Made by a program: the position numbers and the translations under genes. The notes below the pieces were generated by a model that had not been told where the DNA came from, did no database searches, and saw only the letters and a list, made by a program, of their open reading frames with translations. Shown in pieces: positions 35,999 through 47,442 of a stretch of 64,000 nucleotides of DNA (the stretch's first letter is position 1; every line of letters begins with the position of its first letter). The DNA is from Liolophura sinensis (taxonomy: Eukaryota > Mollusca > Polyplacophora > Chitonida > Chitonidae), in the NCBI RefSeq assembly GCF_032854445.1, contig NC_088300.1:80083084-80147083 (forward strand). Reading direction: 5' to 3'.

Positions 35999-37007
35999 GT
36001 GTCACATGTATGCTGTACACACAGTAGACATGTTTGGAATAGCCGGCAGTTGTGGTAATTGTGGTTATTATTCTTCTATCTCATTTAAGTTGTGATGAAC
36101 TAAGAGATGGTGATATAGCCTTGGAACCAGCTGTGGCATTTCCCTTCTGACTTGTCTGCAGACAGCTATATGAGCTGACTTGATACATGTATAACATCAT
36201 TTTCTGCTAATTAACTTCAAACATGGACATACAGTATTGCTTCATTATACGTTTGTACATGATGAATGTGAGGATTGCATGTATATTTCTATCACTTACT
36301 GCAGATATTGATTATTTGATTTTGGTTGTCTTTAAAGAGTCAATGCTTTTATATTTGGTATGAGATATATATATTGATATTTTCTTATGGGGACTATGTT
36401 TCAGCCCCTGGGAAAAGGTTGTACAGAGGGAATGGATAGATTTACAGCAGTTTTTTTATGAGACACTTCTCAGGAGTTTTTCTAATTTTCATAATATGTT
36501 AATTTCCTATCTTCATGGCTGGCATCGGTGTCATGTGAATTAATCTTCTTGCCTAGTAATGACATGTAATGTCAGTATTTGTGTTATGAAAGAATTATGT
36601 TTATAAGCTCCATTTCATACCACCCTGTGTGCGGATACCTGTATTATTATAACTGCTGTCATCTATCACAGCTTCAAGCACCACTATTCTGAGTTCTTAC
36701 AATGTCCCATATATGTTATTTCATTGTTTGGTTTCACATGCGGCTACTATCTCTGTAGTTGTGTCGTGTAGGCCAGTATGAGAATGATCTGATAAACTAG
36801 GTACCTTGTTGTGTCTGGCAGCAACAGACCATTGAATTCTGATCTTAGGGCAGAACTACTTCTGACAAGTTCTGAACCTGACTAGGAAGACTCCCAGAAA
36901 GCAGTTTCTGATGTGTACAAAGTAAATCTAATGAAGATTCTTTATTAATTCAAGATTAATAACCTTTTAAGATTTACCGAAAAGGAATGGCAGAGAAGTC
37001 TGTTAAA
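35999..37007. other. stretch without a supportable gene
   Basis: About 1 kb of AT-rich sequence with TACATGTA at 36184. Nothing else was recognised. Confidence 0.6.
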
Positions 37008-38302
37008 TCATTTTGTGCCTCACATTGCTCCTACTGTTCACTTTCTGGAGTGTTACATCATTGTGTGCCTCACATTGATCCTACTGTTCAATTTCTGGGG
37101 CATTACATCATTGTGGGCCTCACATTGCTCCTGCTGTTCACTTTCTGGAGTGTTACATCATTGTCTGCCTTTTATCCTTGTGTGCCTCACATTGCTCCTA
37201 CTGTTCACTTTCCGGAGTGTTACATCACTGTGTGCCTCACATTGCTACTACTGTTCACTGTCTGGAGCGTTACATCTTTGTGTGCCTCACATTGCTCCTA
37301 CTGTTCACTTTCCGAAGCGCCACATCTTTGTGTGCCTCACATTGCTCCTACTGTTTACTTTCTGAAGCGTTACATCATTGTGTGCCTCAAATTGCTCCTA
37401 CTTTTCACTTTCCGGAGCGTTACATCATTGTGTTCCTCACATTGCTCCTACTGTTCACTTTCTCAACATTACATCACTGTGTGCCTCACACTGCTCCTAC
37501 TGTTCATTTCCGGAGTGTTACATCATTGTGTGCCTCAAATTGCTCCTACTTTTCACTTTCCGGAGCGTTACATCATTGTGGGCCTCACATTGCTCCTACT
37601 GTTTATTTTCTGGAGCGTTACAGGATTGTGTGCTTCACATTGCTCCTACTGTTCACTTTCTAGAGCGTTACATTACTGTGTGCCTCACACTGCTCCTACT
37701 GTTCATTTCCGGAGTGTTACATCATTGTGTTCCTCACATTGCTCCTACTGTTCACTTTGTGGAGAGTTACATTATTGTGTTCCTCACATTGCTCCTACTG
37801 TTCACTTTGTGGAGAGTTACATTATTGTGTTCCTCACATTGCTCCTACTGTTCACTTTGTGGAGAGTTACATTATTGTGTTCCTCACATTGCTTTTACTG
37901 TTCACTTTCTGGGGCGTTACATCATTGTGTGCCTTTCATCATTGTGTGCCTTTCATCATTGTGTGCCTCACATTGCTCCTACTGTTCACTTTCTGGAGCG
38001 TTACATCATTGTGTGTCTTACATTGCTCCTACTGTTCAATTTCCGGAGCGTTACATCATTGTGTGCCTCACATTGCTCCTACTGTTCACTTTCCAGAGCG
38101 TTACATCACTGTGTGCCTCAAATTACTCCTACTGTTCACTTTCCAGAGTGTTACATCATTGTGTGCCTCAAATTACTCCTACTGTTCACTTTCCAGAGCG
38201 TTACATCATTGTGTGCCTCACATTGCTCCTACTGTTCCCTTTGTGGACATTACATCACTGTGGGCTTCACATTGCTCCTACTGTTCACTCTCCAGTGCAT
38301 TA
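37008..38302. repeat. minisatellite, 50-bp unit, about 26 copies
   Basis: The unit is CCTCACATTGCTCCTACTGT, TCACTTTCCGGAGCGTTACA, TCATTGTGTG. Starts at 37018 and 37068 give the period. It is stop-free in all plus frames, so frames of 468, 309, 231 and 161 codons overlap. The 468-codon frame begins just before the array and has a 50-residue period. Cysteine- and leucine-rich periodic text resembles membrane segments but comes from the DNA repeat. I do not call a gene. Confidence 0.95.
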
Positions 38303-38413
38303 CATAGATTCAGTAGTTCACTTTACAAAGCTTCAATGTGTATTCTTAGCCCTTGTGACTTTTTTCATTTGGCTGTCTGCAAAAATGAAATAGTTAAATG
38401 CATACTACCTCTA
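38303..38413. other. short junction between two arrays
   Basis: About 110 bp of unrelated sequence separates the 50-bp and 27-bp arrays. Confidence 0.7.
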
Positions 38414-40592
38414 AAGTACTGATAGACTGTTTTCACATGTGTGGTCTGATAGACTGTTTTCACATGTGTGGTCTGATAGACTGTTTTCACATGTGTGATC
38501 TGATAGACTGTTTTCACACGCGTGTTCTGATAGACTGTTTTCACATGTGTGATCTGATTGACTGTTTTCACATGTGTGATCTGATAGACTGTTTTCACAT
38601 GTGTGATCTGATAGACTGTTTTCACATGTGTGATCTAATAGATTGTGTTCACATGTGTGATCTGATAGACTGTTTTCACGTGTGTGATCTGATAGACTGT
38701 TTTCACACATGTGATCTGATTGACTGTTTTCACATGTGTGGTCTGATAGACTGTTTTCTTCTGTGTGATCTGATAGATTGTGTTCACATGTGTGATCTGA
38801 TAGACTGTTTTCACATGTGTGATCTGATAGACTGTTTTCACATGTGTGATCTGATAGACTGTTTTCACCCCTGTGATCTGATAGACTATTTTCACATGTG
38901 TGATCTGATAGACTGTTTTCACATGTGTGATCTGATAGACTGTTTTCACACCTGTGATCTGATAGATTGTGTTCACATGTGTGATCTGATAGACTGTTTT
39001 CACATGTGTGGTCTGATGGACTGTTTTCACACGTGTGATCTGATAGCCTGTTTTCAAACATGTGATCTGATAGACTGTTTTCACACATGTGTGATCTGAT
39101 AGACTGTTTTCACATGTGTGGTCTGATAGACTGTTTTCACATGTGTGATCTGATAGACTGTTTTCACATGTGTGATCTGATAGATTGTGTTCACATGTGT
39201 GATCTGATAGACTGTTTTCACATGTGTGATCTGATTGACTGTTTTCACATGTGTGATCTAATAGACTGTTTTCACCCCTGTGATCTGATAGACTGTTTTC
39301 ACATGTGTGGTCTGATAGACTGTTTTCACATGTGTGATCTGATAGACTGTTTTCACACATGTGATCTGATAGACTGTTTTCACATGTGTGGTCTGATAGA
39401 CTGTTTTCACATGTGTGATCTGATAGACTGTTTTCACATGTGTGATCTGATAGACAGTTTTCACGTGTGTGATCTGATAGACTGTTATCACATGTGTGAT
39501 CTGATGGACTGTTTTCACATGTGTGATCTGATAGACTGTTTTCACACGTGTCTGTGGACTGTTTTCACATGTGTGATCTGATTGACTGTTTTCACGTGTG
39601 TGATCTAATAGATTGTGTTCACATGTGTAGTCTGATAGACTGTTTTCACATGTGTGATCTGATAGACTGTTTTCACATGTGTGATCTGATAGACAGTTTT
39701 CACGTGTGTGATCTGATAGACTGTTATCACATGTGTGATCTGATGGACTGTTTTCACATGTGTGATCTGATAGACTGTTTTCACACGTGTGATCTGATAG
39801 ACTGTTTTCACATGTGTGGTCTGATAGACTGTTATCACATGTGTGATCTGATAGACTGTTTTCACACGTGTGTGATCTGATAGACTGTTTTCACATGTGT
39901 GGTCTGATAGACTGTTTTCACACGTGTGATCTGATAGACTGTTTTCACATGTGTGGTCTGATATACTGTTTTCACACATGTGATCTGATAGACTGTTTTC
40001 ACACGTGTGTGGTCTGATAGACTGTTTTCACACGTGTGATCTGATAGACTGTTTTCACACACGTGTGATCTGATAGACTGTTTTCACATGTGTGATCTGA
40101 TAGACTGTTTTCACACGTGTGTGGTCTGATAGACTGTTTTCACATGTGTGATCTGATAGACTGTTTTCACACACGTGTGATCTGATAGACTGTTTTCACA
40201 TGTGTGATCTGATAGACAGTTTTCACATGTGTGATCTGATAGACTGTTATCACATGTGTGATCTGATAGACTGTTTTCGCATGTGTGATCTGATGGACTG
40301 TGTTCACATGTGTGTGGTCTGATAGACTGTTTTCACATGTGTGATCTGATAGACTGTTATCACATGTGTGATCTGATAGACTGTTTTCACATGTGTGATC
40401 TGATAGACTGTTTTCACACATGTGATCTGATAGACTGTTTTCACATGTGTGATCTAATAGACTGTTTTCACCCCTGTGATCTGATAGACTGTTTTCACAC
40501 GTGTGTGGTCTGATGGACTGTGTTCACACGTGTGTGGTCTGATAGACTGTTTTCACACGTGTGTGGTCTGATAGACTGTTTTCATATATGTG
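38414..40592. repeat. minisatellite, 27-bp unit, about 80 copies
   Basis: The unit is TGATCTGATAGACTGTTTTC plus ACATGTG. The last part varies among CACATGTG, CACACGTG, CACACATG and CACCCCTG. Most units hold an E-box-type palindrome (CACATGTG or CACGTG). The nine-codon period keeps both strands open over long runs: plus CDLIDCFHM repeats up to 233 codons, minus repeats up to 241 codons. Occasional 2- or 4-bp gains (CACACACGTG) shift the frame near 39540, 39860 and 40050. This makes a functional protein unlikely. Confidence 0.95.
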
Positions 40593-42002
40593 ATTAAGAT
40601 TATGCTGTGGGATTATAATTTGGGTAAGATGAAGTTTCTTTCATAATGTTTCATATCTTGGGTAATATATTACCTCTAATTTTACATGAAAGTTATCAAA
40701 GTGTTTCAGTTTTAATTTATATATTTAGGTGTAATTGATATATTATCCTTGTAGAGGCTGTCGTTAAGGCAGTGAATAATTTTAAATGTAAGTTTCCTTA
40801 ATTTAGTGATCTTAATTAATATACATGCATTACTTCAAAGCAATTATTAAAGTTGGGCAATAAGAATGATAATTAGACTTGTAACTCAGTAAATCAGGAA
40901 AGTTAAACACTGATGATACAAGCCAAATGGGGCACTCAGTGCAAGTCAATAATCTGCCAAGCACATGGAACACTGAAGGTATTCCAGAACTGCACTGCAA
41001 GTCTTTGTGTTTATACTCATGTTTCACATTGGACGTGTTTCTCTTGTACTTGATATGTGGTATATGTGGTTTCCAGCATACAGACAACAGATTGGTGCCT
41101 AATACCTACACATACAGCATCTCATACCTGAAGTGTGTAAAACCTCCTGTAGTTTCGTTGATGGTCTGAGGAACGACACATGGTCTGCTCTCCCTAAAGG
41201 TGCCAGAGGAGAAGAAAAATCCATGTAAAATTTCAGTCATACCTTTAGCACAAACTATTGTTATTTCAACCTTTAGCACAGATTTCTCAGGGAACCTAAC
41301 TAATGCCATCCATCCTAGTTTGAGGGTTACAAGCACTCAGCTGGACGGGTTGGCAGAACAGTGAAGCCTTGCACATATTTATCAATTAGGAAAAGCATTC
41401 ATGCTGGTTTTATTGCCGACATCCCGTGTCTTTGGCAGGATGTATAGTTATTGAGGCAGCGGTGCCATGGGGGGCTATGTAAGGTGGATTGTGGAAACGG
41501 TAGCTTATATGGAGGGCACAGCGTACCTTAAGTCTGGTCAGCAAAAGCCCACTGTCCTCTAATCACCAGATGGAGAGAGGACATCCTGGGGGATTACTTT
41601 GACCGTGATTTCATGATGCTGCAAATTGTTCAGTGCTAGAGAGCCTTAGCTGGGATTTCTGTCAGCGCTATGCTATCCTCCCCCAAAGTTCTGTGATCTA
41701 GTGGACAGTAAACAGGACAGAGCCAGTAGCCTAAGCTCCTGTCACTCCGCCCCCATGTCATGGATATGTCACACACAAGCCTAATCCTGCCGTGGGTGGA
41801 TGATAACCTTGTTTGGTAAGTAAACTGCTGGCTCTCTAGGAAGATATTACCTCACATAAAATATAGGCAGAGTATATTACATGTAGCGTTGCAGTGGTGA
41901 CCACATTTACATTTTTTATTCAAAGGTTTACCCAGATACCTCATATTTTAAATTTGTTGGACTTTTTTTGAATGTCCATCTCATTTTCCTCTTGGATTAG
42001 CA
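40593..42002. other. stretch without a supportable gene
   Basis: About 1.4 kb of single-copy sequence with TACATGTA at 41878. The frames of 76-85 codons are unrecognised and overlap each other on both strands. Confidence 0.6.
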
Positions 42003-42556
42003 ATTCTGTAACATGACAGCACCGATGTATAGTGTTCATACAGTACCTATTTCTGTAACATGTCAGCACTGTCGTATAGTTTTCATGCAATACATGTACC
42101 TATTTCTGTAACATGACAGCACTGTCGTATAGTTTTCATACAGTACCCATTTCTGTAGCATGACAGCACTGTCGTATCGTTTTCATACAGTACCCATTTC
42201 TGTAGCATGACAGCACTGTCGTATAGTTTTCATACAGTACCTATTTCTGTAACATGACAGCACTGTCGTATAGTTTTTGTACAGTACCTATTTCTGTAAC
42301 ATGACAGCACTGTCGTATAGTTTTCCTACAGTACCTATTTCTGTAACATGACAGCACTGTGGTATAGTTTTCATACAGTACCCATTTCTGTAGCATGACA
42401 GCACTGTCGTATCGTTTTCATACAGTACCTATTTCTGTAACATGACAGCACTGTCGTATAGTTTTCCTGTAACATGACAGCACTGTCGTATAGTTTTCTT
42501 ACAGTACCTATTTCTGTAACATGTCAGCACTGTTGTATCGTTTTCGTACAGTACCT
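42003..42556. repeat. minisatellite, 47-bp unit, about 11-12 copies
   Basis: The unit is CCTATTTCTGTAACATGACA, GCACTGTCGTATAGTTTTCA, TACAGTA. One copy near 42460 has lost a segment of roughly 17-20 bp. TGACAGCACTGTC is a near palindrome present in every unit. Confidence 0.94.
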
Positions 42557-45500
42557 GTTTAAAGGAACTGTCATGTCATGATAATAACAATATACAATTC
42601 TCTCCAAATTTCACCAGAAAAGTACATATTTTACCTATAAATACTTGTAACTTTATTTTTATATTTGACTGAAAATATGCTGAAGTGTTATAAATATGTT
42701 ACACAGAGATTAATTTTTTTCAGCCCTTTTATTTTTCTTTGAAACTGACTGAAGATAATAGCAAGAATACATACCATTCATAAAATATAAAGTAAAGTCA
42801 GTGATCATGTAATTCCTAAATGAAGCTTTACCCAAGAGGAGCACAGACCCTTGCTTACGTTATTTTTGACAGACAAAATCATTTCAACTCTGAATCATTT
42901 CTGATCACTACATCCAAAATATATGTTGTTTTCATCTTACACTGATGCTTTGTGTGCCATATTCATGAATGAATGAAAACATTTATTCCAAATCAGGCCT
43001 GAAATAGTTACATAGATAATAAATTCATTATAAATCAACACCACTTACAAATCCAGTTTACAATGTGAACAAACCTGTGTTCAAGCTGCAATGATGTTGT
43101 TGGATCTGTTGCTGGTCCACAGTGGGCAATAAAGAAAACTCTTTTGTGATTTATTTAAAATAAATACAGACTATTGTAAACTGTAACTCCTTGCATGTTA
43201 CAAAATCCCGTTGTGAAGATAGCAGTTCTGAACATATATGATATATTTTTTTTATTCAGGAGCAAATGTTTGCATCCAAATTGTACGTGTTATGTCTTGA
43301 AACAACCAGTCACTGAAACAGAAAACAAGTGGATCCCTTAAACTAAAAGGCATTAAAAACAGACATGAACGAGACAACAGTGTAAAATAACACGTTTGCA
43401 TATTTACAGTCATTGATGTTATTCTCAAGAATTAAATTAACTTTTTACCAATAATTTTAACAGTTGACAAGGTGTTATAGTGTACTCTATTTCTTCTTCA
43501 GCATTTTTCTGTCTATAATATAGCTTTTTGTGCAGTTATGTAAAGGTGTGCTTTCAGCATTTGGACTCTGTTGTGAGATCTTATCACATACAACAGACTT
43601 CTAAAGTCTGTGTCTGCATTTATTATTTGTAATTTAATTATTTCCATTAATTTTCGAGTATGATTGTTAATCTTAACCATCAAATAAATAAGTTTCCATT
43701 AATTTGATATATTTTGGATGCATTGATCACTATAACATGTGCAGCCTCTTCAGAGCTCTATAAGCATCCTGATCAGACAATATGTACAATGGACAGACAT
43801 TTTCTTGTCTGCGATTCTCTGCTTGGTAAAAAAACCTTGTTTGTGGGGTATCTTTGGAGTAAGAGAAATCAGCTGCTGTAGTTTATCCGTGCAGCTTGCG
43901 GGGTATGAAAAAGTTTCTGTGGTGTTTGCCTCATTTATAAACACCTGTTTAAATAGGAATGAAAGTGCAGCTGGATACACCTTTGTAGAAATTGAGGCAA
44001 GCATTTGCCAGCTGAGCCAGAGTATTGATTAACATGGCTGAGTGATAATCTGATAAAGAGAAGGAATGGTGTATTCCAATAGCTTAGCTGCTAATCAGTT
44101 TGGAGGCTTCATTACTGTCCCATTTACAGGGGAAGGGGGTGATACTTCTGATAAACTCACGGGAGGTGACCTACTGCTGCCGTGGACATTTATGTCAAGA
44201 GGAGATAACTGCAGGGTGATCCATCAGCCTAGTTCTTATACAGACAGAATGGAGACAGTGCACAACCATTAACTTCGGGAACGGATTGACAGGAATAAGA
44301 ACAAGTAACAGGGTCATTAACAGTGGATTCCCAGTCCAACCATTATAGCGCATTTACTAATGACATCAAAGTGTTTGTCGTAAGGAGCAAATAGTTAGGC
44401 TGTGATGTACTAAATGCCTGGGCATTCCATGACTGGAGAGTATTTACTCTGGTTGATGAAGAAATAGATCAACATATAATATCCAATAAAAGATAATGTT
44501 GGGTAATTATTTAAGCTTACTCTTGTTAAACCTACTCTGTTAATGTAAAACAGATGGGCTTTTTATCACTACATAAAATATTTTGACGAATATCAGAAAA
44601 AAGGCAGATGCATAATAGTTATTCAGTGGGGACTGAGAGTGCTGTTGTTTAAGAAGCTGATGAAAAATTAAGAGGAGATGTGGAAATACAGTTTGCCTTG
44701 GTGACATCTACAGCAGCTTTGTGTTTCTGTCATATTGTTATTGCTGTAGTGCTGTCAGCACTGCAAAGCGTTAACAATATCATAACATTTGCATTTGTGG
44801 ACACGAGGAAAATACCCACACCATTCCAGCCTTAATATTGACCAATCCAATGCTATTTCAGCCCACACACTCAGATCAGGAAACAACCAATGCCCCTTAG
44901 ATGTTCAGGATTGGATGCAATCAACCAAGTCAAACTAAAACTACGCCAACATCAGATGAGGCAGAACTGCCAGCACTTGCATTTTAATAAACAAATTTGG
45001 TATTTTCTAAATAGGATTGTAGATTTGATAAGTGCGTGCAGTGCTTTGGAGGAATGTAGATGTAACAATCAGGATAGATATTCTTGCATCGTGTATTGAC
45101 AGTTTGTGGAGAAGGTGTGACTTCTTAATGAACCTTGATGCTGTTCAGTCTATTTATTAAAATATGAAAATTGGATGAGAATGTTGTTAGGCAGCTTTAT
45201 GAAAGCCTTTGTGCTTTGTCGAATACATCATATTTGTGAGGTGTTAAGAAACCCTATGAGATATTTGTGGCACCTATTGATCAGCATGGATGGGACCAGG
45301 CTCTTCGTTTTGTGTTCAGTTTGTTTTGAAATCATCTTGACTCACTGTTCATAATGAAGCAACTGATGCTGTGAAAAATTTGTGATGGGGTTGACTGATG
45401 AAATGCATACATGTATCTTTATTTATAGCTGTTGAACTTGCAATCAGCCATTTTGACCAAGCGGGAGTTTGTCTTGCCAGGCTAAATGTTTCATCCACAA

Positions 45501-46059
45501 GATGTGGGTTTGGGTTTAGGTTTGAGTGCTAAAAAGGACGTCAAAGACCTCCTTTCTGCAGTCAAGCTGAATCAACTTGACTCTGTGACTCCGTGGCATT
45601 CAAGCCCACTCAGAAGCACGGCTTGTAGGGCATAAATGGCTGCAAAGTGTCTGTCATCAACTCAGACCAAGAAAAATCCAGGGTATAAACTTTGAGATAT
45701 GCATGACATTGCCTTAGTTTTGAGATTGGTGTGTATGACAGATTGTGATAGGCAGATGAGTGTTGGGATAGAATGGTCAGTCAGACAGGGGCAGATCTGG
45801 ATATGGTATACGGACAGAGAGAGGTGGGGTTGTGATCAGGCCTTTTGCAAGCCCTTTTTGAACCACACTGCAAAGTTCAAGTATTTGGATTTCACATATG
45901 TTTAGTAGTTAATAGAGTCTTGTAATTTTTTATTGCATGTGTATGTGTGTGTGTGTTTGTGTACAAATTTTTGTTGTCTTTGATATGTTGGATTCTCTTT
46001 AGTCTCTAGAGTCTGCTGAATACAGAAAAGTAGAGTAGAAATCCAGCAGAGTGTGGAAG
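42557..46059. other. long stretch without a supportable gene
   Basis: About 3.5 kb of single-copy AT-rich sequence. A region near 43739-44032 is open on both strands (97 plus and 84 minus codons), but neither product resembles a protein I know. TACATGTA occurs at 45408. A (TG)n-like stretch is near 45940-45962. Confidence 0.55.
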
Positions 46060-46149
46060 CAATTCATGGTCTAGTGGTCACATCTGCTTATCTTTTAATT
46101 GCCAGGACAGACGAGATGCAGGTTCAAAACCAGCCTTGTAATACTAAGA
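46060..46149 (+). mobile_element. tRNA-like SINE head at the start of an array
   Basis: A box TGGTCTAGTGG (46067-46077) and B box GGTTCAAAACC (46121-46131), 54 bp start to start, match the pol III internal promoter layout. The expected SINE body is absent. The 34-bp array begins within about 20 bp of the B box. It is not an intact tRNA, since stems do not pair well by eye. Confidence 0.5.
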
Positions 46150-47287
46150 TTCAGGCACTCACTACTTGCTACTTACTTAGATTCTAACACTCTCGCTACT
46201 GGGTACTTACTTAGATTCTCTCACTCTCACTACTTGCTACTTACTTAGATTCTCTCACTCTCACTACTTGCTACTTACTTAGATTCTCTCACTCTCACTA
46301 CTTGCTACTTACTTAGATTCTCTCACTCTCACTACTTGCTACTTACTTAGATTCTCTCACTCTCACTACTTACTTAGATTCTCTCACTCTCACTACTTGC
46401 TACTTACTTAGATTCTCACACTCTCACTGCTTGCTACTTACTTAGATTCTCTCACTCTCACTGCTTGCTACTTGCTTAGATTCTCACACTCTCACTACTT
46501 GCTACTTACTTAGATTCTCTCACTCTCACCACTTGCTACTTACTTAGGTTCTCTCACTCTCACTACATACTTAGATTCTCTCACTCTCACTACTTGCTAC
46601 TTACTTAGGTTCTCTCACTCTCACTACTTACTTAGATTCTCTCACTCTCACTACTTGCTACTTACTTAGATTCTCACACTCTCACTGCTTGCTACTTACT
46701 TAGATTCTCTCACTCTCACTACTTGCTACTTGCTTAGATTCTCTCACTCTCACTACTTGCTACTTACTTAGGTTCTCTCACTCTCACTACTTACTTAGAT
46801 TCTCTCACTCTCACTACTTGCTACTTACTTAGATTCTCACACTCTAACTACTTACTTAGATTCTCTCACTCTCACTACTTGCTACTTACTTAGATTCTCT
46901 CACTCTCACTACTTGCTACTTGCTTAGATTCTCACACTCTCACTACTTGCTACTTACTTAGATTCTCTCACTCTCACTACTTGCTACTTACTTAGATTCT
47001 CACACTCTCACTACTTGCTACTTACTTAGATTCTCTCATTCTCACTACTTGCTACTTACTTAGATTCTCACACCCTCACTACTTGCTACATACTTAGATT
47101 CTCACACTCTCACTACTTGCTACATACTTAGATTCTCTCACTCTCACTACTTGCTACTTACTTAGATTCTCTCACTCTCACTACTTGCTACATACTTAGA
47201 TTCTTGCACTCTCACTACTTGCTACTTAGATTCTTGCACTCTCACTACTTGCTACTTAGATTCTTGCACTCTCACTACTTGCAACAT
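46150..47287. repeat. minisatellite, 34-bp unit, about 34 copies
   Basis: The unit is TTAGATTCTCTCACTCTCAC plus TACTTGCTACTTAC. Shorter units lacking the CTTGCTA part occur repeatedly (for example near 46365, 46565, 46625 and 46785). Very pyrimidine-rich on the plus strand. The last copies change to TTCTTGCACTCTCACTAC. Confidence 0.95.
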
Positions 47288-47354
47288 GCAAAGTCTAACA
47301 GTAATTGAAGACCAATTGTCTGTCATGAATGGCCAGAGTTGCCAAAGGTTAGTG

Positions 47355-47442
47355 GTTTTTCCCAGGCACTCTAGTTTTCTTCACCCATAATGATGACTGC
47401 CAGCATGTAAGTGAAAAATAAATCAAATAAATAAATGTATAA
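47355..47442 (-). mobile_element. dispersed mollusc-type repeat, truncated diverged copy 6
   Basis: On the plus strand it reads TTTTCTTCACCCATAATGAT, GACTGCCAGCATGTAAGTGA and AAATCAAATAAATAAATG. This is the inverse of the element's first ~90 bp (leader, 'CACTTATA', 'AGCATTATGGTGGG'). It is more diverged than the other copies. Confidence 0.55.

Noticed and set aside
36987-38393. A 468-codon cysteine- and leucine-rich membrane protein
   Set aside because: The hydrophobic pattern is the translation of a stop-free 50-bp repeat. Frames of 309 and 231 codons overlap it, and no promoter, intron or known domain is visible.
38414-40592. A CRISPR array (short direct repeats)
   Set aside because: The units are contiguous 27-bp repeats without unique spacers, in a eukaryotic context.
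43739-44032. A 97-codon coding exon
   Set aside because: It is open on both strands with no recognisable product and no clear splice sites.
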